Of a stretch of 64,000 nt of DNA, positions 1 through 7,028 are shown in pieces; the first letter of the stretch is position 1; each line of letters starts with the position of its first letter. Source of the stretch: Microcaldota archaeon (GTDB lineage: Archaea; Micrarchaeota; Micrarchaeia; Norongarragalinales; SBBD01); assembly GCA_018819225.1 (NCBI GenBank), contig JAHJQN010000003.1, positions 62,001-126,000 of the forward strand. Reading direction: 5' to 3'. The translations under genes and the position numbers were made by a program. Under the pieces are notes generated by a model. It saw nothing but the letters and a program-made list of their open reading frames with translations, did no database searches and was not told where the DNA came from.

Positions 1-58
1 GACTCGACGAAAAACGAGAGAATCAGCTGACATTCATCAAAAGCGGATAGGAATCCAC

Positions 59-775
59 ATGACGAATTTCTTGTTTCAAAAAGACGCGTACGTGAAGGAA
101 TTTGATGCGCGCATCGTGGAACGGGAAGGAACGGAAGTGGTGTTGGATCAAACCGCGTTTTACTATACGTCGGGAGGCCAACCCCACGATACCGGAACCT
201 TTCACGCGAATGGAATAACGTACGAAATCCAAGACGTGTACCGGCATAAACCCACGGGAAAAATCAGACACCAACTGAATCAACCGATCCCTGAAGAGAT
301 AACGAGCGGACACGGAAAAGTGAATTGGGAGCGTCGGTACGGACACATGCGCCACCACACCGCACTGCACATGATTTCGCGCGTGGCACTCGACGAATTT
401 CAATGTCTCGTGACGGGATCGCAGGTGTACGCGGACCGCGGACGCATTGATTTTGCTCTCGAGGATTTAAGCGAAGAACGGCTCCGGCTTCTGGAAGAAA
501 AGACGAATGAGGCGAACGCGAAAGCCTACCCGGTAACGATTCAATTCCTTCCGAGGGAGGAAGCGTTGAAGAATCCCGAGCTCATTCGCACGCAAATCAA
601 CCTCGTGCCCGAATCCGCAACAATCATCCGTTGTGTTGAAATCAAGGGATTCGATTTCCAGGCATGCGGGGGCACCCATGTGGGTAACACCCGAGAAATC
701 GGCCGAATCCAAATCACGAAATACGAAAACAAGGGCGTGGGAAAGAAACGATTGGAACTCACGGCGACCCCCTGA
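59..775 (+). CDS. alaX: AlaX-type alanyl-tRNA editing protein
   Basis: Stand-alone trans-editing hydrolase that removes wrongly attached Ser or Gly from tRNA-Ala, related to the AlaRS editing domain. Seen: the zinc motif HxxxH at His100/His104 paired with Cys203-GGT-His207, and the glycine-rich editing motif TSGGQPHDTG near residues 37-46. At 238 residues it fits the mid-length AlaX-M class, which keeps that motif. The frame stays open to the window edge upstream, but Met59 gives the usual AlaX N-terminus (Phe-Asp-Ala near residue 15) and has a GGATAGGA-like SD about 6 bases upstream. It is followed after 57 bases by a separate promoter for the purP pair. Confidence 0.93.
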   Translation: MTNFLFQKDAYVKEFDARIVEREGTEVVLDQTAFYYTSGGQPHDTGTFHANGITYEIQDVYRHKPTGKIRHQLNQPIPEEITSGHGKVNWERRYGHMRHHTALHMISRVALDEFQCLVTGSQVYADRGRIDFALEDLSEERLRLLEEKTNEANAKAYPVTIQFLPREEALKNPELIRTQINLVPESATIIRCVEIKGFDFQACGGTHVGNTREIGRIQITKYENKGVGKKRLELTATP

Positions 776-803
776 AAAGGCATTTCATGAAAACAAAGAA
801 AGG

Positions 804-811
804 TATTTAAG
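804..811 (+). promoter_or_regulatory. TATA box of the purP operon
   Basis: TATTTAAG lies about 26 bases before the ATG at 833, the spacing expected for an archaeal TATA box driving a leaderless transcript. No SD site precedes that ATG. Confidence 0.6.
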
Positions 812-832
812 GCTCGAGGGCGGTAATGGAAT

Positions 833-1978
833 ATGGCATCTTCTTTCGACCCCAAAGAACTCGTTAAGGGATACGAGAAAAACGAGCTGACTATTGCGGT
901 CATTGGCAGTCATTCCGCCCTAGAGATTGCCCGAGGCGCCAAAGACGAAAGCATTCACAGCCTCGTGGTCTGCCAGAAAGGACGCGACAAAACCTATTCC
1001 AAGCACTACTTGAACCGGCAGCGAAAAGGCGTGGAAGGAACCGTGGGATGCGTGGATGAAGTCATCATCCTCGACCAATTCTCCGACCTCGTCTCCGAAG
1101 ACATTATGAAGGATTTGCGCATCAAGGCCGCGATCTTCGTACCGAACCGCTCGTTCTGCGTATACGTTCCATACCAGGATATAGAAACCCGCTTCTCGAT
1201 CCCCATTTTCGGAAACCGCTACCTGTTGAGAGCGGAAGAGAGGGATGAAGCTTGGAACCAATACACGCTCATGAAAGAAGCCGGTATCCGAACCCCGCGG
1301 CGATTTGAAAAACCCAGCGATATCCATCAACTCGCCATCGTCAAGGCGTCGGAAGCGCAACGAAAATACGAACGCGCGTTCTTTTTTGCATCGAACGAAA
1401 AAGAATTCGAGGAGAAGAGTGCCAACCTGTTGAAAGAAAAACGGGCCACGGAAGAAGGCATACAAAACGCAGTCATCGAAGAAGTGATTCTGGGCGCGCA
1501 ATTCAACTTCAATTTCTTTTATTCCCCGCTCCATCAAGAAATCGAGTTGATGGGCATAGACATGCGCCGGCAAACGAATCTCGACGGATTGCTGAGACTT
1601 CCGGCTGCGCAGCAACTCGAGGTCATGAAACACGTTCCCGTTAACCACATCGAGGTCGGTCACGTCGCATCAACGATACGCGAATCCCTGCTTGAAAAAG
1701 CGTTCGCGGCAGCCGAACGATTGGTGGCGGCCGCCAAGAAAGCGAAGCCGCCTGGAATCATTGGACCGTTCGCGCTTCAAGGCGCCATCACGAGCGAAGA
1801 AGGACACGAAGATCTCGTGGTCTTCGACTTGAGTCTCCGCGTGCCGGGCTCGCCCGGCATTGCCGCCACGCCATACTCCTATTACTTGAACGGAAAACGC
1901 GTATCCATCGGCCGACGGATAGCCCAAGAAGTCAAACTCGCCATGGAAAAAGAACGTTTGCATGAAATCGTGACGTGA
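833..1978 (+). CDS. PurP-family paralogue lacking the glycine-rich ATP-grasp loop
   Basis: Homologous over its whole 381 residues to archaeal PurP (5-formaminoimidazole-4-carboxamide ribotide synthetase), with the N-terminal GSHSALEI motif (about residues 25-32), the FGNR segment and the C-terminal region ending in GRRIAQEVK. Where the neighbouring canonical PurP has a glycine-rich loop (AKGGRGFF), this protein has SEAQRKYERAFFF, so normal ATP binding is doubtful. PurP paralogues with altered active sites are known in archaea, and their role is unsettled; a regulatory or partner subunit, or a different ligase activity, are possible. It is the first gene of its transcript, leaderless from the TATA box at 804, and one base separates it from the next purP gene. 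Confidence 0.85.
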   Translation: MASSFDPKELVKGYEKNELTIAVIGSHSALEIARGAKDESIHSLVVCQKGRDKTYSKHYLNRQRKGVEGTVGCVDEVIILDQFSDLVSEDIMKDLRIKAAIFVPNRSFCVYVPYQDIETRFSIPIFGNRYLLRAEERDEAWNQYTLMKEAGIRTPRRFEKPSDIHQLAIVKASEAQRKYERAFFFASNEKEFEEKSANLLKEKRATEEGIQNAVIEEVILGAQFNFNFFYSPLHQEIELMGIDMRRQTNLDGLLRLPAAQQLEVMKHVPVNHIEVGHVASTIRESLLEKAFAAAERLVAAAKKAKPPGIIGPFALQGAITSEEGHEDLVVFDLSLRVPGSPGIAATPYSYYLNGKRVSIGRRIAQEVKLAMEKERLHEIVT

Positions 1979-1979
1979 C

Positions 1980-3083
1980 ATGATACCCCAAAAAGAAATC
2001 CTGAAGGCATTGGAGGCGTACCATCCCAAGAAGATGGCAATCGGCACCATTTGCTCTCATTCCGCTCTACAGATTTTCCACGGAGCCAAGCGGGAAGGCT
2101 TTCGCACCGTGGGCATTTGCACGGAGGACCGAAGAGAACTCTACGAAAGCTATCCGTTAGCGCGTCCGGACGTCATCATCCCCGTCAAGAAATTTTCCGA
2201 CGTGCTCAGCGACCGCGTCCAATCCGAACTGCTCGCGGAAAACGTCGTCATCATTCCGCATGGATCGTTCGTGGAATACGTGGGTGCCAAAAACCTGGAA
2301 GACCAGTTCCGCGTACCAGTTTTCGGAAACCGCCGCAGTCTGCAATGGGAAAGCTCCCGTAAGCAGGTCAAGGAATGGCTGAAGAAATCCAATTGCCTCG
2401 TTCCCAAGGAATTCAAGCACCCGAAAGACATTGACCGCATCTGCATCGTCAAGTTCTCGGGCGCCAAAGGCGGAAGGGGATTCTTCCTCACGACATCCGA
2501 GGAGGATTACAAGAGAAAAATGCAGGAGAAGATCCAGAAACGCGTGGTCAGCGCGGAGGAAGCCCAACACGTCACCATTCAAGAATTCGTCAACGGAGTC
2601 CGGTATTACCCTCATTATTTTTCGTCGCCGTTTGAGAACAACGGAAAAGGCCGCGTCGAACTCTTGAGCATGGACAAACGCCTCGAAAGCAACGTCGAGG
2701 AAATCTACCGGATTCTCGCTGCGGGAACACTGCAGGAACTGAAGATCAATCCAACGTACGTGGTCACGGGCAACGCGCCCCAAACCATTCGCGAATCCCT
2801 GCTTCCTGAACTGTACGGGATGGGTCGACGCGTGCACGAATCATCTAAAAAATTGTTCGGGGGCATCGTGGGGCCATACTGCATCGAATGCGTCGTCACG
2901 CCGGAATTGGATATTTACTCCTTCGAGATTTCCGCGCGCATCGTTGCGGGAACGAATTTGTATCCCGAGGGATCATTCCTTTCCGCCTACCTGTTCAAAG
3001 AACCCATGAGCACCGGAAGGAGAATCGCGCGCGAACTCAAAACCGCGATCACGAAAAAAGCGCTCGACCAAGTGGTTTACTGA
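1980..3083 (+). CDS. purP: Formate-dependent IMP precursor synthetase PurP
   Basis: Archaeal purine step nine: ATP- and formate-dependent formylation of AICAR to FAICAR, replacing the folate-dependent transformylase half of bacterial PurH. The 367-residue protein has the PurP N-terminal motif CSHSALQI (residues 25-32), the ATP-grasp glycine-rich loop GAKGGRGFF near residue 160, and the C-terminal signature with SARIVAGTNLYPEGS and GRRIARELK. All expected blocks are present, unlike in the paralogue one base upstream. Start ATG follows the upstream stop directly, so the two are probably translationally coupled. The next gene begins 11 bases downstream. Confidence 0.93.
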   Translation: MIPQKEILKALEAYHPKKMAIGTICSHSALQIFHGAKREGFRTVGICTEDRRELYESYPLARPDVIIPVKKFSDVLSDRVQSELLAENVVIIPHGSFVEYVGAKNLEDQFRVPVFGNRRSLQWESSRKQVKEWLKKSNCLVPKEFKHPKDIDRICIVKFSGAKGGRGFFLTTSEEDYKRKMQEKIQKRVVSAEEAQHVTIQEFVNGVRYYPHYFSSPFENNGKGRVELLSMDKRLESNVEEIYRILAAGTLQELKINPTYVVTGNAPQTIRESLLPELYGMGRRVHESSKKLFGGIVGPYCIECVVTPELDIYSFEISARIVAGTNLYPEGSFLSAYLFKEPMSTGRRIARELKTAITKKALDQVVY

Positions 3084-3094
3084 AAGGGATGGAC

Positions 3095-4165
3095 ATGAAC
3101 GAAGCACGTCTGGTACACCAGCTCAATCGTGATTTCAATTTATTTATTTCCCAATGGTGGCGCGAAGCCTTTCGAGACAATTTCCAAAAAGTAATGAAAG
3201 CCCGTTATACCGATTACATCGCCGTCGGAAACGAATGGTCCGCCAATTACTATGCCATCGAACAAGATGAAGAAGACATTCGTCAGAATTCCCTTCAATG
3301 GCTTGCGGATCACCCGGATGAATACATCAACGGATGCAACGAATTCATGCGCCAAGGACAGGAAACGCGCCGTATACTAAAAAACTTCGGGCACGTCAAC
3401 GAACTCGATTACGAAAGCGTGAAACGGTTGAAAACGCGCTACCAACTCCTGTTTCCGTGGCTTCGATTCAGCATCCGTTTCCCTGCCACGTGGAAAAAAG
3501 ATATCGAAAAACAAGTTCCAAAACACGCGAAGCGTGTCATCGATACCGCGTATGAAAGTCGCAGGTCGACGGACGGCATCTTCGAAAAAATCAATGCGTT
3601 ATTCCGAACGGTATTCGCCAAGTCCTTGCGAGAAACCCATCACCCAGAACATTGGACGAAGTACTTTACGGAAGAAGACGTGTATCGATTCGCAAAAAAC
3701 GAATCCATGGATTGGCCAGCCATCGAAGCCCGCTCCAAAGGATACGTGTTGTGCAGGGGAAAAGTATACGCGTCGAGCCACTACCAGAGCATCTTCCAGG
3801 AACACGGATACGCCTTCCAAGAAACCCCAGTGAATGCTTCGGAAAACATTCGAGGAACCATTGCGTTCGCCGACGGAAAACGAACAGGAATCGTGCGTAA
3901 GCTATTTGCCATCGAACAACTGCCATCCTTTCAAGAAGGCGAAATCCTGGTTTCACCCATGACGGTACCCGATTTCCTTCCCGCCATGAAAAAAGCAGCG
4001 GCCATTGTCACGGATGAAGGCGGGGTCACGTGTCATGCGGCCATCGTCGCCAGAGAACTCGGCAAGCCCTGCATCATTGGAACGAAGATCGCTTCCAAAA
4101 TACTGGAAGATGGCGAACGAGTGGAGGTGGATTCCGCGGAAGGCATTATCCGTCGGATCGCATGA
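3095..4165 (+). CDS. Phosphohistidine swivel (PEP-utiliser mobile domain) protein without ATP domain
   Basis: The 356-residue protein ends in a PEP-utilising-enzyme mobile domain (about residues 265-356) with the phosphohistidine motif DEGGVTCHAA, His314. The first 250 residues are helical, rich in Trp and Tyr, and not recognised. PEP synthase, PPDK and rifampin phosphotransferase carry such a swivel together with an ATP-binding domain; none is present here, so an ATP-binding partner encoded elsewhere, or a sensing role, must be inferred. A second protein of this type lies at 41609. Two in-frame ATGs exist (3089 and 3095); the second is preferred because AAAGGG sits 6 bases before it. It probably belongs to the purP transcript. 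Confidence 0.8.
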   Translation: MNEARLVHQLNRDFNLFISQWWREAFRDNFQKVMKARYTDYIAVGNEWSANYYAIEQDEEDIRQNSLQWLADHPDEYINGCNEFMRQGQETRRILKNFGHVNELDYESVKRLKTRYQLLFPWLRFSIRFPATWKKDIEKQVPKHAKRVIDTAYESRRSTDGIFEKINALFRTVFAKSLRETHHPEHWTKYFTEEDVYRFAKNESMDWPAIEARSKGYVLCRGKVYASSHYQSIFQEHGYAFQETPVNASENIRGTIAFADGKRTGIVRKLFAIEQLPSFQEGEILVSPMTVPDFLPAMKKAAAIVTDEGGVTCHAAIVARELGKPCIIGTKIASKILEDGERVEVDSAEGIIRRIA

Positions 4166-4285
4166 ACCCGCGCCCGAATGCGTCGACAACGTATCCCCGG
4201 AAAGGCACAAATACGTGGACGAAAGCGTTAAAAGAAAGAGATCAAGTATAAGGAATCACGGGTCGTTAAATTGAAAGGAATTACG

Positions 4286-5173
4286 TTGAAACACGGCACG
4301 CAACGATTGAAGGAAGGCTTCGCTAAAATGCAGAAAGGCGGCGTCATCATGGACGTGGTCAACGAAAAGCAGGCGAAGATCGCGGAAGAAGCCGGCGCCG
4401 TAGCGGTCATGGCCTTGCACGCCGTTCCAGCGGACATTCGTAAGGAAGGGGGAGTGGCGCGCATGGCCGATCCCCTGGTCATCGAACAAATCATGAAGGC
4501 CGTCACGATACCGGTGATGGCCAAAGCGCGCATTGGACACGTTGCGGAAGCGCAAGTGTTGCAGGAACTGGGCGTGGACATGATTGATGAAAGCGAAGTG
4601 CTGACTCCCGCCGACGAAGAGCATCACATCGACAAGAGCCAATTCACGATTCCGTTCGTATGCGGTGCCCGCGATCTCGGAGAAGCGTTGAGACGCATTG
4701 ATGAGGGGGCGGCCATGATTCGCACCAAAGGCGAGCCCGGAACCGGAAATGTCGTTGAAGCGGTTCGCCACGCCCGAAAAGTGAACCAAGAGATTGCCGA
4801 ACTCGTCAAGAATATCAATAACGCGTCCGTCCTGGAGAAAAAAGCAAACGAATATGGCGTCCCCCTATCGCTCGTGAAAAAAATCGCCCAGGAAAAGCGG
4901 TTGACCGTCGTCAATTTTGCGGCCGGAGGCATTGCCACTCCCGCCGACGCCGCGTTGATGATGCAGCTCGGAGTCGACGGCGTTTTTGTGGGCAGCGGCA
5001 TCTTCAAGAGCCAGTTCCCGGAAAAGTTTGCGAAAGCCATCGTGGAGGCCACGCGCCATTACGATGATGCGTCGGTGGTGGCGCGCGTATCCCGCGGATT
5101 GGGAACGCCCATGAAAGGAATCGAGACGTCCATGTTGAAAAAAGAAGAGCGCATGCAGGACCGAGGAATCTGA
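4286..5173 (+). CDS. pdxS: Pyridoxal 5'-phosphate synthase subunit PdxS
   Basis: Synthase subunit of the DXP-independent PLP pathway: joins ribose 5-phosphate, glyceraldehyde 3-phosphate and ammonia from PdxT. The 295-residue TIM barrel is full length, with Asp23, the substrate lysine Lys80 (MAKARIGH), Lys148 ([10 protein letters not shown]) and the phosphate-binding [14 protein letters not shown] and GSGIFKS loops. No ATG is available near the conserved N-terminus; TTG at 4286 is chosen because it gives [15 protein letters not shown], matching the family start, and has AAAGGAA 6 bases upstream. An upstream TTG at 4271 is also in frame. A TATA-like GTTAAAAG near 4225 may start the transcript, which continues through an unknown gene into pdxT. 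Confidence 0.95.
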   Translation: MKHGTQRLKEGFAKMQKGGVIMDVVNEKQAKIAEEAGAVAVMALHAVPADIRKEGGVARMADPLVIEQIMKAVTIPVMAKARIGHVAEAQVLQELGVDMIDESEVLTPADEEHHIDKSQFTIPFVCGARDLGEALRRIDEGAAMIRTKGEPGTGNVVEAVRHARKVNQEIAELVKNINNASVLEKKANEYGVPLSLVKKIAQEKRLTVVNFAAGGIATPADAALMMQLGVDGVFVGSGIFKSQFPEKFAKAIVEATRHYDDASVVARVSRGLGTPMKGIETSMLKKEERMQDRGI

Positions 5174-5187
5174 ACGGAGGAGGGCCC

Positions 5188-5829
5188 ATGGCTGAAAAAC
5201 CAAAGAAATCCTCTCGAGAACAACGATTCGAGCACTTGATGAAACGAAGTGCCGAAACGCCGGAAGGGCGTGCGAGCGGTATATGGAAACGAAATCCGTT
5301 ATTGCATAATTACACGATTCCGCACGCGTTTCTGATGAACGATCACGAGCTCGGATTGGAATCGTTTGCAAAATCGCATCCAAGATACTCAAGGTCCCAA
5401 GTGTATTATGCGCGAAGAATTATTCGGGGGAACCAACGAGTGGTTAACCGGCTCATTGGAAGCTGGAGAAACGGAAAGCACGTACTCGCAAGTGGTCCAG
5501 CCCTCATGGAATTAATTTCAGCAGCCTCTCCTGAGGAACGGACTTTGAGAAAACGGCGCGTTCCAACGGGAGTGCAAGACGTACGTGCGCTCGTCATCCA
5601 AGCGGACCGCTGGATTGAAGGGGGGCTCTGCACTCCAGAAATCGATCGGTACGCGATGCATCTTAAAACACATTTTTTGAACCATTTGAAAAGTGCTGAA
5701 CGCGTGCCTGAATATGCTCAGGTGGCACGAGCCATGCAAAAAGTATTCCAAGACGCAGATCATCTTGCGTTAGCCCATGCTCTCGTGCGAAACGTCCATT
5801 CCTATTATTCGGACCCGAATAAAACGTAA
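5188..5829 (+). CDS. Unknown protein inserted between pdxS and pdxT
   Basis: 213 residues, not recognised. It is basic and mostly helical by composition, soluble (no signal or membrane segment), with a Lys/Arg-rich N-terminus, a central YARRIIRGNQRVVNRLIG helix-like stretch (about residues 74-91) and an RTLRKRRVPTG basic loop near residue 120. An excellent SD, GGAGGAGG, lies 7 bases before ATG 5188. The gene is 14 bases after pdxS and 10 bases before the pdxT start, so it is clearly cotranscribed. The basic helical surface would suit nucleic-acid binding, but that is only inference; a PLP-synthase-associated role rests only on location. Confidence 0.75.
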   Translation: MAEKPKKSSREQRFEHLMKRSAETPEGRASGIWKRNPLLHNYTIPHAFLMNDHELGLESFAKSHPRYSRSQVYYARRIIRGNQRVVNRLIGSWRNGKHVLASGPALMELISAASPEERTLRKRRVPTGVQDVRALVIQADRWIEGGLCTPEIDRYAMHLKTHFLNHLKSAERVPEYAQVARAMQKVFQDADHLALAHALVRNVHSYYSDPNKT

Positions 5830-5839
5830 GGCGAATGCT

Positions 5840-6418
5840 TTGAAAATCGGCGTACTCGGTTTACAGGGAGCGGTGTCGGAACACCTCGAGGTGCTTCGCA
5901 AGCTTCCGGTGGAAGCGGTCTGGGTGAAAGAGGATAAGCACCTCGCGGCCGTGGATGCGTTAATCCTTCCCGGAGGCGAAAGCACCACCATTTCAACATT
6001 GCTGGAAAAAAACCGTTTATTTGAACCGTTGAAAGAACGCGCAAGCAACGGAATGCCGATCTTCGGAACGTGTGCAGGACTCGTATTGTTGGCGAAGGAT
6101 GCAGGACGACAACAGCAACAGACCGGCCAAAAATTATTGGAGCTCATGGATATGCGCGTGAACCGAAACGCGTTTGGCCGACAAAAAGACAGCATGGAAG
6201 CCCCGATAACCATTCAAGGCATTGCAGGAAAATTCCCGGCCGTGTTCATCCGAGCGCCCGTTATTGAAAAAGTGAATGGAACGTGTCACATCATTGCGCG
6301 TCTCGATCAACACATCGTCGCTGCGGAACAAGAACCATTCCTGGCCACGAGCTTTCATCCGGAGCTCTCCGGCGATTCGCGCGTACACGAATATTTCATT
6401 CGGAAAATCAAGCGCTAG
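5840..6418 (+). CDS. pdxT: PLP synthase glutaminase subunit PdxT
   Basis: Class I glutamine amidotransferase that feeds ammonia to PdxS. The 192-residue protein begins KIGVLGLQGAVSEH, has the PGGEST loop (residues 44-49), the nucleophile Cys78 in GTCAG, and the His173/Glu175 dyad in SFHPE, so the catalytic triad is complete. No ATG suits the conserved start; TTG at 5840 is placed exactly where other PdxT proteins begin and has AAGGCGA about 7 bases upstream. The stop overlaps that of the convergent ACT-domain regulator by four bases (6415-6418). Confidence 0.94.
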   Translation: MKIGVLGLQGAVSEHLEVLRKLPVEAVWVKEDKHLAAVDALILPGGESTTISTLLEKNRLFEPLKERASNGMPIFGTCAGLVLLAKDAGRQQQQTGQKLLELMDMRVNRNAFGRQKDSMEAPITIQGIAGKFPAVFIRAPVIEKVNGTCHIIARLDQHIVAAEQEPFLATSFHPELSGDSRVHEYFIRKIKR

Positions 6419-6918
6419 TAAATCGACACTTTCTTCACGCCCTTGATTTGCGGAAAGCGATTCAGCAAAGCACCCGGAATCTTGCGTTCGGTAATGATGA
6501 GGAGAGTCGGGTTCTCAAATAGCTCGGGATCCTTCGCGTACACTTGACGAATCCGAATCCGTTTTTCCGCCAACAGTTGAGTGGCCGCAGCCACGATACC
6601 GCCTCTCCGCGCATCCGCTTCAATTTCAACGACCCCGAAACCCAGCATCGGGGCCACCTCCCGCAATAACGATCCCGCCGGTTGAATATGGGAGAAAATT
6701 TTGTTTAGATACGGATCGGAACGAATCCCTGCAATGGTTCGACGGACCATCCGGCGGTCGACGCCCGCGCTTTGCGCTAACGAGGCATCCTTGACTTCCA
6801 CATCCCCGCAACAAATTTTTCCGTCCTCGCGAATCCGGAGCCCCAACTCGACGAGCTTTCGCGCCACCGATTTCTGAGCCGGCAGGCCACCAAACAATCC
6901 CGAAACCCGATTCCACAT
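6415..6918 (-). CDS. Predicted amino-acid-responsive regulator, HTH plus ACT domain (COG2150-like)
   Basis: 167 residues. The N-terminal part (about 30-65) has a helix-turn-helix-like segment, KDASLAQSAGVDRRMVRRTI; the C-terminal half (about 85-167) is an ACT-type domain of the sort that binds amino acids, ending KGVKKVSIY. This matches the archaeal family described as predicted regulators of amino acid metabolism. ATG 6918 is chosen because a TATA box lies about 29 bases upstream (6943-6951), giving a leaderless mRNA; TTG 6927 is the alternative. A TGTACA dyad sits over the presumed transcription start, suggesting autoregulation. It is divergent from trpB2 and shares its promoter region, so control of tryptophan synthesis is a reasonable inference. 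Confidence 0.8.
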   Translation of the reverse strand: MWNRVSGLFGGLPAQKSVARKLVELGLRIREDGKICCGDVEVKDASLAQSAGVDRRMVRRTIAGIRSDPYLNKIFSHIQPAGSLLREVAPMLGFGVVEIEADARRGGIVAAATQLLAEKRIRIRQVYAKDPELFENPTLLIITERKIPGALLNRFPQIKGVKKVSIY

Positions 6919-6920
6919 AA

Positions 6921-6936
6921 TGTACAAATATGTACA
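6921..6936. promoter_or_regulatory. TGTACA inverted-repeat operator candidate
   Basis: TGTACA-AATA-TGTACA is a perfect dyad of two self-palindromic hexamers. It lies between the TATA box (6943-6951) and the regulator's ATG (6918), over the expected start of the leaderless transcript, where a bound protein would block initiation. Confidence 0.55.
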
Positions 6937-6942
6937 GCAATG

Positions 6943-6951
6943 TATTAAATA
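6943..6951. promoter_or_regulatory. Shared TATA box for the ACT regulator and trpB2
   Basis: TATTAAATA is nearly symmetrical. On the minus strand it is about 29 bases from the regulator ATG (leaderless). On the plus strand it would start a transcript near 6974, just before the GAGGTG SD at 6987-6992. Confidence 0.5.
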
Positions 6952-6998
6952 GATACGTCGAGTCGATGGAAGATACCAGTCAGCTAGAGGTGTTTCTA

Positions 6999-7028
6999 AT
7001 GAAACCAGGCGAGTTACTTTGGCGTTAA
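6999..7028 (+). CDS. Trp-containing leader ORF, possible frame-0 part of trpB2
   Basis: Nine codons, MKPGELLWR, then TAA. It has the best SD of the region: GAGGTG at 6987-6992, 6 bases before ATG 6999. The stop at 7026 overlaps the first conserved trpB2 codons, which lie in the +1 frame. The run AGGCGAG-TTA-CTT-TGG-C resembles the bacterial RF2 frameshift site AGGGGG-TAT-CTT-TGA-C, with a Trp codon in place of the stop. It may be a leader peptide, the start of a frameshifted trpB2, or the result of a one-base error in the assembly. Confidence 0.5.
   Translation: MKPGELLWR

Noticed and set aside
1..30. Ten codons ending in TGA before alaX, possibly the tail of an upstream gene
   Set aside because: Too short to show which frame was coding.
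920..1663. A 247-codon minus-strand open frame opposite the PurP paralogue
   Set aside because: Shadow of the real gene; Phe/Val/Asp-rich antisense composition and no promoter.
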